Below, in pieces: positions 8,834 to 18,101 of a stretch of 64,000 bases of DNA. The translations under genes were made by a program, and so were the position numbers. The notes under the pieces are model-generated. The model saw only the letters and a list, made by a program, of their open reading frames with translations, ran no database searches and was not told where the DNA came from. Each line of letters begins with the position of its first letter. Within the stretch, counting starts at the first letter, position 1. Source of the DNA: Variovorax boronicumulans (lineage in GTDB: Bacteria > Pseudomonadota > Gammaproteobacteria > Burkholderiales > Burkholderiaceae_C); NCBI RefSeq assembly GCF_007677875.1, contig NZ_VEDO01000005.1:286073-350072 (forward strand), read 5' to 3'.

Positions 8834-9238
8834 ATGGCACAACGTGACGTCGTTTTTCCCGCCGGCCGCCAGGCCCTGTACGAGCGCAACCGCTACTCGC
8901 CCGCCGTGCGCTCCAATGGCTTCCTGTTCGTCTCCGGCCAGGTCGGCAGCCGCGAGGACGGCTCGCCCGAACCCGGGCTCGAAGCCCAGGTGCGCCGCGC
9001 TTTCGAGAACCTCAACGCCGTGCTGGCGGCGGCCGGTTGCCGTTTCGACGACGTGGTCGACGTGACGGTCTTCATCGTCGATCCCGCCGAGCGCTTCGAG
9101 CGCATTTGGGCCGTTGTGCCTGACTACTGGGGCCAGGCGCCGTACCCCAACATCACCTGCGTGGGCGTGACCTGGTTGTACGGCTTCGATTTCGAGATCA
9201 AGGTCATCGCGAAGCTGCCCGAGGGCGCGCCGGCCTGA
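8834..9238 (+). CDS. RidA/YjgF-family protein lacking the catalytic arginine
   Basis: A 134-aa member of the RidA (YER057c/UK114) family. Seen: SPAVRSNGFLFVSGQVGS, a LEAQVRRAFENLNAVLAAAG helix, VVDVTVFIVD and a closing FEIKVIAKLP. Canonical RidA needs an arginine in the 'P-x-R-[ST]' motif before the last strand; here the motif reads YPNITCV, so that arginine is absent. It therefore probably belongs to the Rid4-7 side of the family and is unlikely to be the housekeeping enamine deaminase. The start at 8834 follows a plausible promoter. The gene is divergent from a LysR regulator. Confidence 0.88.
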   Translation: MAQRDVVFPAGRQALYERNRYSPAVRSNGFLFVSGQVGSREDGSPEPGLEAQVRRAFENLNAVLAAAGCRFDDVVDVTVFIVDPAERFERIWAVVPDYWGQAPYPNITCVGVTWLYGFDFEIKVIAKLPEGAPA

Positions 9239-9393
9239 CCGTTCCGGTGCGACGCCGCCGACGCCCGCGGGCAATGTCGGCGTCTTGTCCTACATGGCGC
9301 TTTCGGTCCGCGCCGCGCCCAGGTCCGTATCAGGCAGTGACCGGGTGTGCTGCCGGATCCGCCCAGGGCGTGTGAAGCGGCAGCGGCCCGGTT

Positions 9394-9417
9394 GCGCCTG
9401 CGCGGTCGCGCAGGCGC
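9394..9417. repeat. GC-rich hairpin upstream of the ferritin-like gene
   Basis: The arms GCGCCTGCGCG (9394-9404) and CGCGCAGGCGC (9407-9417) are perfectly complementary, with only 2 bases between them. It sits in the 235-bp gap between the RidA gene and the ferritin-like gene. There is no T-run after it, so it is either a weak terminator for the RidA gene or an mRNA structure in the next leader. Confidence 0.45.
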
Positions 9418-9473
9418 CACCCACGGTGGCGCCATGCCGATGCGGGCGCGCGCCCACCGCACAGGAGCAAGCC

Positions 9474-10442
9474 ATGCTGGGTCACTTTCTGACGCGCGCA
9501 CAGGTGGACGGGATCGCAACGCGGCGTGCCGAACGGCGCAACTTCTTCCGCAAGACGAGCGGATTCGCGGTCGGCATGGCGGGGGGCGGCATTCTCGCTG
9601 CATGTGGCGGGGGGTCGGGCGACTCCAATGCCCAGGCCAACGAGGTGTCTGATGCCGACGTGCTGAACTTCGCGCTGAACCTGGAGTACCTGGAGGCGCA
9701 GTTCTATGCCTACGCGGCGACCGGGAGCGGGCTGCCTGCCGCCCAGCTCGGCGGCACCGGCACGCAGGGCGCCGTCACCGGCGGGCGTGCGGTCAACTTC
9801 ACCGATCCGGTGGTGCGCCAGTACGCCAAGGAGATCGCGCAGGACGAGATCGCCCACGTCGCCTTCCTGCGCCAGGCGCTGGGCTCGGCCGCGGTGGCGC
9901 AGCCGGCCATCGACATCGGCGCTGACCCCAACGGCGCGTTCTCCAGCGCGGCGCGGGCGGCCGGTCTCGTGGCCGCCGGCCAGGCCTTCGATCCCTACGC
10001 CAGCGACGAGAATTTCCTGCTCGCCGCCTTCATCTTCGAGGACGTCGGTGTCACGGCCTACAAGGGCGCCTCACCGCTGATCCAGAACAAGACCTTCCTG
10101 GAGGCCGCCGCCGGCATCCTGGCTGTGGAGGCCTACCACGCCGGCCTGGTGCGCACAGCGCTCTACGCCAAGGGCGTGGACGCACCCGCGTTGCGCACGG
10201 CCACCGACGCGATCTCCAATGCACGCGACAGCCTGGACGGTGGCAGCGACGTGGACCAGGGCGTGAGCGGTGCCGACGACCGCTCCAACATCGTGCCCAC
10301 CGATGCCAACGGCATCGCCTTCAGCCGCAGCCCGGGCGACGTGCTGAACATCGTCTATCTGAACCCCGGCGCTGTCTCACGTGGCGGCTTCTATCCCGCT
10401 GGCGTGAACGGTGCGCTGGTGTTGAGCAGCGCGCTGGCTTGA
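9474..10442 (+). CDS. Ferritin-like domain protein with Tat/lipoprotein-type N-terminus
   Basis: A 322-aa protein. It starts with a cytoplasmic stretch followed by RRNFFRKTSGFAVG, a twin-arginine motif, and a hydrophobic segment ending LAACGGG, which reads like a lipobox. The mature part is a ferritin-like four-helix bundle (PF13668 type): ALNLEYLEAQFYAYA, AKEIAQDEIAHVAFLRQAL, FIFEDVGVTAYKGA, and ILAVEAYHAGLVRTAL. The Glu and His residues in those helices match a di-iron site. The C-terminal 60 residues are Gly/Asp-rich. It precedes a ZIP metal transporter by 60 bp, so a metal or oxidative-stress role is likely. Confidence 0.85.
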   Translation: MLGHFLTRAQVDGIATRRAERRNFFRKTSGFAVGMAGGGILAACGGGSGDSNAQANEVSDADVLNFALNLEYLEAQFYAYAATGSGLPAAQLGGTGTQGAVTGGRAVNFTDPVVRQYAKEIAQDEIAHVAFLRQALGSAAVAQPAIDIGADPNGAFSSAARAAGLVAAGQAFDPYASDENFLLAAFIFEDVGVTAYKGASPLIQNKTFLEAAAGILAVEAYHAGLVRTALYAKGVDAPALRTATDAISNARDSLDGGSDVDQGVSGADDRSNIVPTDANGIAFSRSPGDVLNIVYLNPGAVSRGGFYPAGVNGALVLSSALA

Positions 10443-10501
10443 GCCAGGACCGACCCCGCACACGCGGGGGCCGGACTTCCCATTTCGCCCGAGGACGCAC
10501 C

Positions 10502-11431
10502 ATGGATTTCCTGCACAGACCCCATGCGACAGATGCCGCCACCCTGCCACGCTCCGGCGGTCCGCGCTGGCGCTGGCGCCACCTCACCGGGCTGGCCATC
10601 GTGCTCGGGGCGCTGGCGCTGTGGACGCAGCAGTTGCTGCAAGCCCCCTGGATGCAAAGCCCCGGCGTCTCGGGCGCATTGATGGGCGGCGGCATGGCGG
10701 CCCTGGCCACGGCGCTGGGCACCTTGCCGGTGCTGCTGTCGCAGAAATTCTCGCAGCGCAGCCACGACACCATGCTGGGCTTCGGCGCCGGCGTCATGCT
10801 GGCGGCCAGCGCCTTCTCGCTCATCATCCCGGCCTTGGCTGCCGCGCGGCAGCAGGGTGCAGGCGGCTGGGGCGCGGCCGGCACCGTGGGCCTGGGCATC
10901 GCGGCGGGCGGCCTGCTGCTGTTGCTGGTGGACCGCCTCGTGCCGCACGAGCACTTCGTCAAGGGCCTGGAAGGGCCGCAGGCGCGCGCCATGAAGCGGG
11001 TCTGGCTGTTCGTGCTGGCCATTGCCGTGCACAACCTGCCCGAGGGCCTGGCCATCGGGGTGGCCTACGCAGGCACCGATCCGTTCGGCGCCCTGGCGCT
11101 GGCCACCGGCATCTCGATCCAGGACGTGCCCGAGGGCATGGTCGTCGCGCTGGCGCTGCGCGGCGTGGGCTACGGCCGTGCCTGGTCGGCAGGGCTGGGC
11201 GTGCTGTCCGGTCTGGTGGAGCCCGTGGCGGCGGTCTTCGGCGCGGCCGTCATCGGCCTGTCGGCCAGCCTGTTGCCCTGGGGTCTGGCGGCCGCTGCGG
11301 GCGCGATGCTCTACGTCATCAGCCACGAGATCATTCCCGAGTCGCACCGCGCCGGGCACGAGCGCTGGGCCACCTGCGGGCTGATGCTGGGCTTCATCCT
11401 CATGATGGTGCTGGACACCGCGCTGGCCTGA
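10502..11431 (+). CDS. ZIP-family divalent metal transporter
   Basis: A 309-aa inner-membrane protein of about eight hydrophobic segments. The ZIP signature HNLPEGLAIG lies at residues 177-186 in helix 4, and the matching metal-site segment QDVPEGMVVA at 207-216 in helix 5 (usually H-x-x-P-E-G; here Gln replaces His). A HEIIPESH segment near the end provides more His/Glu ligands. ZIP carriers bring Zn2+, Fe2+ or Mn2+ into the cytoplasm. It sits between the ferritin-like gene and the sigma/ChrR pair, all on one strand. Confidence 0.9.
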   Translation: MDFLHRPHATDAATLPRSGGPRWRWRHLTGLAIVLGALALWTQQLLQAPWMQSPGVSGALMGGGMAALATALGTLPVLLSQKFSQRSHDTMLGFGAGVMLAASAFSLIIPALAAARQQGAGGWGAAGTVGLGIAAGGLLLLLVDRLVPHEHFVKGLEGPQARAMKRVWLFVLAIAVHNLPEGLAIGVAYAGTDPFGALALATGISIQDVPEGMVVALALRGVGYGRAWSAGLGVLSGLVEPVAAVFGAAVIGLSASLLPWGLAAAAGAMLYVISHEIIPESHRAGHERWATCGLMLGFILMMVLDTALA

Positions 11432-11466
11432 CCGGCGCTGGCCCGATCCGCTGCCGGGAGCCGCCC

Positions 11467-12114
11467 ATGGCCGACGCGCAACACGATGGTCCGCCACGCC
11501 CGCCGCCGCAGGGGCGCACCGCGCTGCACCTGGTGGCGCCGGGCGATCCGTCCGTCCAGCCGCAAGTCCTGGCATGGATGCGGGCGGTGGTCGAACTGGC
11601 CGACCGCCAGGCGTTCGCCCAGCTGTTCGCGTTCTACGCGCCGCGCGTGAAGGGCTACCTGATCCGCTCCGGCACCGAGCCCAGCCAGGCCGAAGACATC
11701 GCGCAGGAGACGCTGCTGGTGCTCTGGCGCAAGGCCGCACTGTTCGACGCCGAGCGCGCCAGCGTGGGGACCTGGCTGTTCACCATCGCCCGCAACCTGC
11801 GCGTGGACCGCCTGCGCAGCCATGGCACGGCAGCGGCGCGTGCAGATGCGGCCGAGCTGGACGATGTGGCCGACGAAGCGCCGCCCCTGGACGAGCGCCT
11901 GCACACGGCGCAACTGTGCTCCCGCATGCGCGCAGCCCTGCGCACCATGCCGGCGGAGCAGGCGCAGGTGCTGCGCCTGTGCTATTTCGAGGACCGCCCC
12001 CACACCAGCATCGCGAGCACCCTCGGGCTGCCGCTGGGCACGGTGAAGTCGCGCATGCGCGCAGCGCTTGCGCATCTGCGCCGCGCCCTGCAGGATGGCG
12101 GGCCCACGCCATGA
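11467..12114 (+). CDS. ECF RNA polymerase sigma factor paired with a ChrR-type anti-sigma
   Basis: A 215-aa ECF sigma factor. Region 2 spans about residues 40-105 (FAQLFAFYAPRVKGYLIRSG, AEDIAQETLLVLWRKA, VGTWLFTIARNLRVDRLR). Region 4 spans about 145-205 (LRTMPAEQAQVLRLCYFE, IASTLGLPLGTVKSRMRAAL). Its stop overlaps the start of the ChrR-like gene by ATGA, the usual arrangement of RpoE-ChrR modules. In Rhodobacter that module responds to singlet oxygen. The same signal is a reasonable inference here. The 45-residue N-terminal extension is Pro/Gln-rich and not conserved. Confidence 0.92.
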   Translation: MADAQHDGPPRPPPQGRTALHLVAPGDPSVQPQVLAWMRAVVELADRQAFAQLFAFYAPRVKGYLIRSGTEPSQAEDIAQETLLVLWRKAALFDAERASVGTWLFTIARNLRVDRLRSHGTAAARADAAELDDVADEAPPLDERLHTAQLCSRMRAALRTMPAEQAQVLRLCYFEDRPHTSIASTLGLPLGTVKSRMRAALAHLRRALQDGGPTP

Positions 12115-12773
12115 CACGCATCGCCCACCATCCCTCCGACGCGCTGCTGCTCTCGCATGCGGCGGGGCGGCTGCCGGCGGGGCTGGCGCTGGTGGTGGCG
12201 GTCCATCTGGAGCGCTGCGCGCGGTGCGCCGCCTACGCCGGCGTCCTGGAGGCCGCCGGCGGCCAGCTGCTGGAGGAGACGCGGCCCGTCCCCATGCAGG
12301 CCGGGGCCCTCGACCAGACCATGGCGGCGCTGGACGCACCGGCTGCCGAGGCGGCAAAGCCCGCGACGTGGCAGGGACCGCCGCCCTTGCCGCAGGGCCA
12401 GGCCTGGCCCGCGGCGATGGCGGGCTGCCAGATCGCGCCCTGGCGCTGGATCGGCCCCGGCATGCGCTACAGCCGCGTGCGGCTGGCCGGCGACGATCCG
12501 GTCACCGTGTTCCTGCTGCGTCTGGCGCCGGGCAAGTACCTGCCCCGGCATGCGCACAGCGGGCGCGAATTCACCCAGGTGCTGTGCGGCGCCTTCCACG
12601 ACGGCCGGGCGCACTTCCACGCCGGCGACTTCGACGCGCCGGGGCAGGGCGTGCAGCACCTGCCCGTGGTCCAGTCGGCCGACGAGTGCGTGTGCCTGAC
12701 GGCCGTGCAGGGGCGGCTGCAGTTCGACGCGTTCTACGGCCGCCTGCTGGCGCGCCTGGGCGGCCTGGGTTGA
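12111..12773 (+). CDS. chrR: ChrR-family zinc-binding anti-sigma factor with cupin domain
   Basis: A 220-aa protein with the two ChrR domains. The N-terminal zinc anti-sigma domain shows His6 (or His7), His32, Cys36 and Cys39, the H-x3-C-x2-C pattern that binds sigma. The C-terminal cupin (about 105-210) has His147, His149, Glu153 and His183, matching the second zinc site of R. sphaeroides ChrR with a constant offset of six. Loss of zinc contact on singlet oxygen or organic hydroperoxide frees the sigma factor in the known system. It overlaps the sigma gene by 4 bp. The symbol is by family resemblance. Confidence 0.88.
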   Translation: MTRIAHHPSDALLLSHAAGRLPAGLALVVAVHLERCARCAAYAGVLEAAGGQLLEETRPVPMQAGALDQTMAALDAPAAEAAKPATWQGPPPLPQGQAWPAAMAGCQIAPWRWIGPGMRYSRVRLAGDDPVTVFLLRLAPGKYLPRHAHSGREFTQVLCGAFHDGRAHFHAGDFDAPGQGVQHLPVVQSADECVCLTAVQGRLQFDAFYGRLLARLGGLG

Positions 12774-12801
12774 GGTCGCGCCGCCCCGGGAGCCGTGCGC
12801 C

Positions 12802-13494
12802 TCAAGAGTGGCGCATCCGCGCGTTCAACCACTCCACCAGCACGTTGTGGTACTCGCGCTGCCAAGCCGGCCGCGTCAGTGCGTGGTCGGCGCCGGCCAG
12901 CGTGTAGCGGGTCAGCGAACGTGCGCGGCGGAAAGCGCGCGCGTAGCTGTCGATGAGCTGCGGCGGAATCTGCTCGTCCTGTTCGGAGTCGATCAGCAGC
13001 ACGTCCCCGGTGAACTGACTGCAGCAGAGCAGCGAGCGGTTCTGGTGGGGGGCCAGGGGGCTGGAGCGGTACTCCCGCAGCGCCTGCGCATCGAGCTGCT
13101 CCTTCGGTGTGCTCCAGTCGCTGTCGGGGTAGATCGCCGGCGAGCGCAGCACCAGCAGCCGTGCCGGTTTGGCCGCGGCGAGGAAGGAAGCCATGTACGC
13201 ACCGAAGCTGAAGCCGAGCAGGGCGAGGCGGCTGCGCGCGACACCGCGCACGGCGGCCAGGTTCATGTAGTCCTCCAGCACGCGCTGCAGCGCCTGGTCG
13301 CGGCTGATGCGCGCGCGCGCCTCGGCCGGCCAGCCGGCGTCGGGGATGTCGGCACGCCGGCACAACCAGCCGGACGGGGCGAGCTGCGACTGCAGCGCAT
13401 CGAACTGACCGCTGCCATCGTCGTCCCATCCCGGAAGAATCAACAGTGCGGAGGATTTGGTGGCGCTTGCGCTTGCGCTTGCAGTACGTGGCAT
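12802..13494 (-). CDS. RBBP9/YdeN-like alpha/beta hydrolase
   Basis: A 230-aa predicted serine hydrolase. After a short Ala/Ser-rich start encoded by tandem GCTTGC hexamers, it shows LLILPGWDDDGSGQFDAL (oxyanion strand), LALLGFSFGAYMASFLAAAKPARLLVLRSP with the G-F-S-F-G nucleophile elbow (Ser near 96), LLIDSEQDEQIPP (acid) and AGADHALTRP (catalytic His near 204). The start is the ATG at 13494; upstream sequence in this frame is not protein-like. The substrate is unknown. It is convergent with chrR and divergent from the small acidic gene. Confidence 0.82.
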   Translation of the reverse strand: MPRTASASASATKSSALLILPGWDDDGSGQFDALQSQLAPSGWLCRRADIPDAGWPAEARARISRDQALQRVLEDYMNLAAVRGVARSRLALLGFSFGAYMASFLAAAKPARLLVLRSPAIYPDSDWSTPKEQLDAQALREYRSSPLAPHQNRSLLCCSQFTGDVLLIDSEQDEQIPPQLIDSYARAFRRARSLTRYTLAGADHALTRPAWQREYHNVLVEWLNARMRHS

Positions 13495-13822
13495 GGACGG
13501 TGTCGTGCGTGTCGGCGCCACGGCGGTCCGTGGGGCCGGATTGCGGTGAAGGTGGCCGTCGTCGACGGGGCAGTACCTGGGTTGTAGGAAGGTCCGGTGC
13601 AGCGGGCTTGTGGGAACGCAGGCGCAGCGCGCGTCGGCCAGCGTCCGCACAACGCGCCCGGACGGCTGCCGCGATGGCGCCGCCGCCGACGCTGCGCGCC
13701 GCCCGTCGCCGACACCGCACCCCGCGGGTGGCTGCGTACAACGCGTGCAGTGGGCTCGCACGCATCTGTCGGCTGCGGCCGTGCACTGCATCCCACCAGC
13801 ACACCACCGGAGGAAACACGAC
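13495..13822. other. Divergent intergenic region, no gene seen
   Basis: These 328 bp separate the minus-strand hydrolase from the plus-strand small acidic gene. I see no convincing coding frame and no clear -35/-10 pair. The stretch GGAGGAAAC just before 13823 is the ribosome-binding site of the small gene. Confidence 0.5.
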
Positions 13823-14062
13823 ATGACGCCATCCCACGGCCTGGGCATCCGCAGCAACCAGCCCGACACCGAGAAAGTGGACGAAGCCGAGCGCAAGGTC
13901 GGCGCCGTGCTGCAGGAACTCGAAGACGGGTCCGACATGGAGGTCAAGGACATCGACCTCGAGGAGGTCGTCGACACCGACGCGCAGGACAGGCCGGTGG
14001 TCAAGAAGGCGGTCGACATCGACGCCCGGCAGCGCCCCCAGAGAAAGGGCTGGGCCCGCTGA
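13823..14062 (+). CDS. Small acidic hypothetical protein (79 aa)
   Basis: An ATG with a strong upstream ribosome-binding site (GGAGGAAAC, 8-10 bp) opens a 79-aa frame. The protein is rich in Glu/Asp, with a central run ELEDGSDMEVKDIDLEEVVDTD, and ends basic (RPQRKGWAR). No transmembrane segment or known motif is present. It is predicted to be largely helical or disordered and cytoplasmic. The DUF1003 gene starts 25 bp later, so the two are probably one transcription unit. Function unknown. Confidence 0.7.
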   Translation: MTPSHGLGIRSNQPDTEKVDEAERKVGAVLQELEDGSDMEVKDIDLEEVVDTDAQDRPVVKKAVDIDARQRPQRKGWAR

Positions 14063-14087
14063 GCGCTGCGGGCCTGCGCACACCGCC

Positions 14088-14618
14088 ATGGCCGAATCGA
14101 ACTACCGCGATTCCGGCTCGGCCGAGGAGCTCACCGCGCACAACGTGCGCGCCATGCGGCATCTGGACGATGCTGCGGCACGGCAGGAGACCGCGGCCGA
14201 CCGGGCCGCGGCACGCATCGCCCACTGGTGCGGGCGTATCCAGTTCGTCTGGCTCCATGTGGCCTGGTTCGGCGGCTGGATCGCCTTCAACAGCCTGCCG
14301 ATGCTGCCGCATTTCGACCCCTATCCCTTCACCTTCCTGGTGCTGGTGGTGTCGCTGGAGGCCATCTTTCTGTCGACCTTCGTGCTCATGAGCCAGAACC
14401 ACGAAATGCGCATCACCGAGCGGCGCAACAAGCTCGACCTGCAGATCAACCTGCTGACCGAGCAGGAGAACACCAAGGCGCTGCAATTGCTCGCGCGCAT
14501 CGCCGACAAGCTCGGCGTGGAGGATCCTTCGGGCGGCCTGGCGGCCCTGGAGGAGGCCACCCGCCCGGACAGCCTGGCACGCCAGATCGACCGGGCCTAC
14601 CCGGAAGACCGCCGCTGA
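14088..14618 (+). CDS. DUF1003-family membrane protein
   Basis: A 176-aa protein of the DUF1003 family. The core has two hydrophobic segments, FVWLHVAWFGGWIAFN (about 53-68) and FTFLVLVVSLEAIFLSTFVLMSQN (about 80-104), then the family's cytoplasmic helix MRITERRNKLDLQINLLTEQEN. The C-terminal tail is acidic/polar. Function is not established for the family. It follows the 79-aa acidic gene by 25 bp and is convergent with katE. Confidence 0.9.
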   Translation: MAESNYRDSGSAEELTAHNVRAMRHLDDAAARQETAADRAAARIAHWCGRIQFVWLHVAWFGGWIAFNSLPMLPHFDPYPFTFLVLVVSLEAIFLSTFVLMSQNHEMRITERRNKLDLQINLLTEQENTKALQLLARIADKLGVEDPSGGLAALEEATRPDSLARQIDRAYPEDRR

Positions 14619-14623
14619 GGCAC

Positions 14624-14648
14624 CGGCCGCACCGGCGATGCGGCCGGC
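14624..14648. terminator. Bidirectional terminator-like hairpin
   Basis: CCGGCCGCA (14624-14632) and TGCGGCCGG (14640-14648) pair perfectly across a 7-base loop. The hairpin lies between the convergent DUF1003 and katE genes. There is no T-tract, so it would act as an intrinsic stop only weakly or with Rho. Confidence 0.5.
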
Positions 14649-14657
14649 GTGGCGGTG

Positions 14658-17093
14658 TCAGACCCGGGGCGGATCGGTCTCGCGCTCGGGGTGGCGGTGG
14701 CGCGCCACGGCCTGTGCGAAGGCCTGCAGCGCCGCCTCGCCGTCGCCATCGTCGGGCACCAGGCCCGGGTCGGCGCTGCCATCGGGCAATTCCCAGGGAA
14801 TGCCCGCCTGTTCGAGCAGCGCGCGTGCATCGGCGGGCACCAGCAGTGTCTTACCGTGGCGGTACTGGTCCTTCACGAACTCCAGCGCCTGCCCGTTGGC
14901 GGCCAGCGCGGCGATGGCCTCGGCGCCTTGCGGCAGCACCACCGCATCGAACAGGAAACCCGGCTCGTTCTCGAGCGAGGCATCGGCCTGCACCGTGTCG
15001 CCCTGGGCCGTGGTGATCGCGCCCACATGCGGCCCGACGATGCGCGGTGCGGCGCCCTGGTCGGCCAGGGCCGCGACCTGGGCCTGCAGCAGAGCCCCGT
15101 CCGCGCCATCGGCGGCCAGCAGCGCGACCATGCGTGCGCGGATGCCCATCTCGCCCGGGCGGGCCAGCAGCGACAGCGCGGGCGATTGGCGCACCTCGGG
15201 CCTGGCCGGCTTGGCCAGCGCGCGCGGCAGCGGCTCGGGCAGCTCGCGCATGCCTAGGCCGTCGGCCACCTTGCGCGCCAGCGTCTCGGACACGTTGCGC
15301 AGCGAGGCCACCATGCGTTCGCGCACGGCTGGCACCGTGAGCTTGGACAGCTCGAACCGGAAGGCCTGCGCGATGTGCGCCTGCTCCACCGGGCTCTGGC
15401 TCTCGTAGAACAGCGCGGCCTGGGTGTAGTGGTCGGCGAACTTCTCGGGCTTGGCGCGCACCTTGCCCTGTTCCGCCTTGGCCGCGATGCGCGCAGGCAC
15501 CGAGACGAAGCCTTGCACCGCACCAGCCTGGAACGGGCAGCCGCCGGCCAGCGAGTTGGGCTCGTAGGACACCCGGCCCCGGTGGATGGCCTGGCGGTGC
15601 AGGCCGTCGCGCTGGTTGTTGTGCACGGGCGCGATCGGCGCGTTGATCGGAATCTCGTGGAAGTTCGGCCCGCCCAGGCGCGAGATCTGCGTGTCGACGT
15701 AGGAATGGATGCGGCCGGCCAGGAGCGGGTCGTTGGAGAAGTCGATGCCGGGCACCACGTGCGCGGTGCAGAAGGCCACCTGCTCGGTCTCGGCGAAGAA
15801 GTTGTCGGGGTTGCGGTTCAGCACCATGCGGCCCACAGGCTGCACCGGGACCAGCTCCTCGGGAATGATCTTGGTGGCGTCCAGGATGTCGAAGCTGAAG
15901 CGTTCGGCTTCCTCCTCCGTGAAGACCTGCACGCCGAGCTCGTACTCGGGGTAGTTGCCCGACTCGATGCGCTCCCACAGGTCGCGGCGGTGGTAGTCGG
16001 GGTCGGCGCCGGAGATCTTCACGGCCTCGTCCCAGACCAGCGAATGGGTGCCGGCCTTGGGCGTCCAGTGGAATTTGACGAACACCGAATCGCCATCCTC
16101 GTTGACGAAGCGGTAGCTGTGCACGCCGAAGCCCTGCATGGTGGCGTAGCTGCGCGGGATGGCACGGTCGGACATCACCCACATCAGCATGTGGGTGGAC
16201 TCGGGCATCAGCGAGACGAAGTCCCAGAAGGTGTCGTGCGCGCTGGCCGCCTGCGGCATGCCGTGGTGCGGCTCGGGCTTGACGGCGTGCACGAGGTCGG
16301 GGAACTTCATCGCGTCCTGGATGAAGAACACCGGGATGTTGTTGCCCACCAGATCCCAGTTGCCCTCGTCGGTGTAGAACTTCACGGCGAAGCCGCGCAC
16401 GTCGCGCGCGGTGTCCTTGGAGCCGCGCTCGCCTTGCACGGTGGAAAAGCGCACGAAAACCGGCGTCACCTTGCCGGCCTCGCGGAACGGCGCGGCCTTG
16501 GTGTACTGCGTGAGCGGCGCATAGCACTCGAAGAAGCCGTGCGCGCCGGAGCCGCGCGCATGGACGATGCGTTCGGGGATGCGCTCGTGGTCGAAGTGCG
16601 TGATCTTCTCGCGCAGGATGAAGTCTTCCAGCAGCACGGGGCCGCGAACGCCGTACTTCAGCGAGTTCTGGTTGTCGGCGATGGGCACGCCCTGGTTGGT
16701 GGTCAGGCGCTGGCCGGTCGCATCCACGCGCACGCGGTCCAGCGGGTCCACGGTCGGGTTGCGGCCCTCCGGTGCCACGCCGCCGGTCTTGGCCGAGGCA
16801 TTGGTTTCCGACAGCGTGCTCGCCCCCGGCAGACGCGATGGCGGCGCGATGCTGACACCGGGTTTGGGCGCGACGCCATTCACGAAGCCGTGTTCGTCGG
16901 GCTTGGTCGGATTGGACGGCATGCCGGCCGCCAGGGCCTGCACTTCGGCCTTTTGCCGTGCCGCAGGATCGTTCGGATCGCCAGCCGGGCCCTCGGCCGG
17001 GCCGCTGTCGGTGTGGTGCGCCGGGCCCCGGGACGTGCGCGAGCGGGCAGGGGTGGCGCGGGGCGCAGCGGCGGACTTGGGAGACTTGGCCAT
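14658..17093 (-). CDS. katE: Large-subunit monofunctional catalase (HPII type)
   Basis: An 811-aa clade-2 catalase that turns hydrogen peroxide into water and oxygen with a bound haem. Residues 1-110 form a disordered Pro/Ala-rich lead. The catalase core runs about 125-620: [19 protein letters not shown] (catalytic His185), [28 protein letters not shown] (catalytic Asn) and RIHSYVDTQ (haem-ligand Tyr). The last 150 residues are the flavodoxin/glutamine-amidotransferase-like domain unique to large catalases. The start at 17093 gives MAKSPK. It is somewhat longer than E. coli HPII (753 aa). A Mn-catalase or small catalase is excluded by length and motifs. Confidence 0.96.
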   Translation of the reverse strand: MAKSPKSAAAPRATPARSRTSRGPAHHTDSGPAEGPAGDPNDPAARQKAEVQALAAGMPSNPTKPDEHGFVNGVAPKPGVSIAPPSRLPGASTLSETNASAKTGGVAPEGRNPTVDPLDRVRVDATGQRLTTNQGVPIADNQNSLKYGVRGPVLLEDFILREKITHFDHERIPERIVHARGSGAHGFFECYAPLTQYTKAAPFREAGKVTPVFVRFSTVQGERGSKDTARDVRGFAVKFYTDEGNWDLVGNNIPVFFIQDAMKFPDLVHAVKPEPHHGMPQAASAHDTFWDFVSLMPESTHMLMWVMSDRAIPRSYATMQGFGVHSYRFVNEDGDSVFVKFHWTPKAGTHSLVWDEAVKISGADPDYHRRDLWERIESGNYPEYELGVQVFTEEEAERFSFDILDATKIIPEELVPVQPVGRMVLNRNPDNFFAETEQVAFCTAHVVPGIDFSNDPLLAGRIHSYVDTQISRLGGPNFHEIPINAPIAPVHNNQRDGLHRQAIHRGRVSYEPNSLAGGCPFQAGAVQGFVSVPARIAAKAEQGKVRAKPEKFADHYTQAALFYESQSPVEQAHIAQAFRFELSKLTVPAVRERMVASLRNVSETLARKVADGLGMRELPEPLPRALAKPARPEVRQSPALSLLARPGEMGIRARMVALLAADGADGALLQAQVAALADQGAAPRIVGPHVGAITTAQGDTVQADASLENEPGFLFDAVVLPQGAEAIAALAANGQALEFVKDQYRHGKTLLVPADARALLEQAGIPWELPDGSADPGLVPDDGDGEAALQAFAQAVARHRHPERETDPPRV

Positions 17094-17243
17094 GGTGTTC
17101 GTGGTGTCCTGTGTGTCGCGGCGACATTGCCGACCCACCACGCTAAGCGCAGGCCCTGTCCCGCGGTGTAGGACGCCGCGACTGCCGCAGATGCGCGGAC
17201 GGCCGACGGATGGAGACATGACAGGCCACGTAGCCTGCGCGGC

Positions 17244-17882
17244 ATGCCTCGTCAGACGTCTGCAGCCGATGCCGCACCTACACTGCGCGCTACGCCGCTG
17301 CCGCAGGCCGAGCGCGTGCTGGTGCTCGTGGATTTCATCAACCCGCTGGACTTCCCCGGGGCCGAGCGCCTGGTGCCCGGCGCGCTGCGTGCCGCGCGGG
17401 CGACGGCGCGGCTCAAGCAGCGGCTGGCCCAGGCCGGCGTGCCGGCCATCTATGCCAACGACCACTACGGCACCTGGCATGCCGAGTTCAGCGACGTGCT
17501 GCGCGCCTGCCAGGCGCTGCCCGGCGCGCGCGGCCAAATCGCGCAGCTGTTGGCCCCGGCGCCGCAGGATCTCACCATCCTCAAGCCGCGCCATTCGGCC
17601 TTCTTCGCGACGCCGCTGGACCTGCTGCTGCGCCAGATGCAGGCGCGCGAGATCGTCCTCGTGGGCCTGGCCACCGACATGTGCGTGCAGTTGAGCACCG
17701 CGGAGGCCTACATGCACGGCTACAGCGCATGGGTGCCCTCGGACTGCACCGCCGCCGAAACCCCCGAGGCCAAACGCCGCGCGCTACGGCACATGGCCAC
17801 CGTCATGAAGTGCGACGTGCGCGCCTCCACCGCAGGCGCGGGTCGGCGGCGCGCCGGCCGGGTCGTCGCCCAGCCCGGCTGA
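17244..17882 (+). CDS. Isochorismatase-like cysteine hydrolase
   Basis: A 212-aa cytoplasmic hydrolase. The family's catalytic triad is visible: Asp30 in VLVLVDFINPLD, Lys114 in TILKPRHSAF and Cys147 in LATDMCVQLSTAEAY, preceded by the cis-peptide region. Such enzymes cut amides or ureido groups (nicotinamidase, ureidoacrylate hydrolase, isochorismatase). Nothing in the sequence selects one. The C-terminal 20 residues are Arg/Gly-rich and specific to this protein. It is divergent from katE across 150 bp. Confidence 0.9.
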   Translation: MPRQTSAADAAPTLRATPLPQAERVLVLVDFINPLDFPGAERLVPGALRAARATARLKQRLAQAGVPAIYANDHYGTWHAEFSDVLRACQALPGARGQIAQLLAPAPQDLTILKPRHSAFFATPLDLLLRQMQAREIVLVGLATDMCVQLSTAEAYMHGYSAWVPSDCTAAETPEAKRRALRHMATVMKCDVRASTAGAGRRRAGRVVAQPG

Positions 17883-17966
17883 GCCACACCGCAGGCGAAG
17901 CCGTCCGCGCAGGCTTTGCGCTTCCGTCCGACGCGCACGGCCGCCACGCCCTGCCATGCTGCGGCC

Positions 17967-18101
17967 ATGAATGCTCCCAAGAACGCCCCCGGCGCCGTGC
18001 CCACGTCCTCCAGCCGCAACCGTCACGCGAACAAGCGCACCTTGACCGTGGCCGCCGTCATCGTCGGCTTCCTGCTGTTCGCGGTGTTCTTCCCTTGGTA
18101 A
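17967..18101 (+). CDS. Small membrane protein (44 aa)
   Basis: An ATG opens a 44-aa frame with a hydrophilic Asn/Arg/Lys-rich start and one hydrophobic segment at the C-terminus (TLTVAAVIVGFLLFAVFFPW). That is the layout of a single-pass membrane peptide with the N-terminus in the cytoplasm. Its stop overlaps or abuts the following receiver gene, suggesting translational coupling. It is one of the few small frames here with a clear physical design. Function unknown. Confidence 0.55.
   Translation: MNAPKNAPGAVPTSSSRNRHANKRTLTVAAVIVGFLLFAVFFPW

Noticed and set aside
12802..14019. A longer 405-residue form of the alpha/beta hydrolase
   Set aside because: The first 175 residues run across the upstream intergenic region and the opposite-strand small gene, and are not protein-like. 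The start at 13494 fits the fold.
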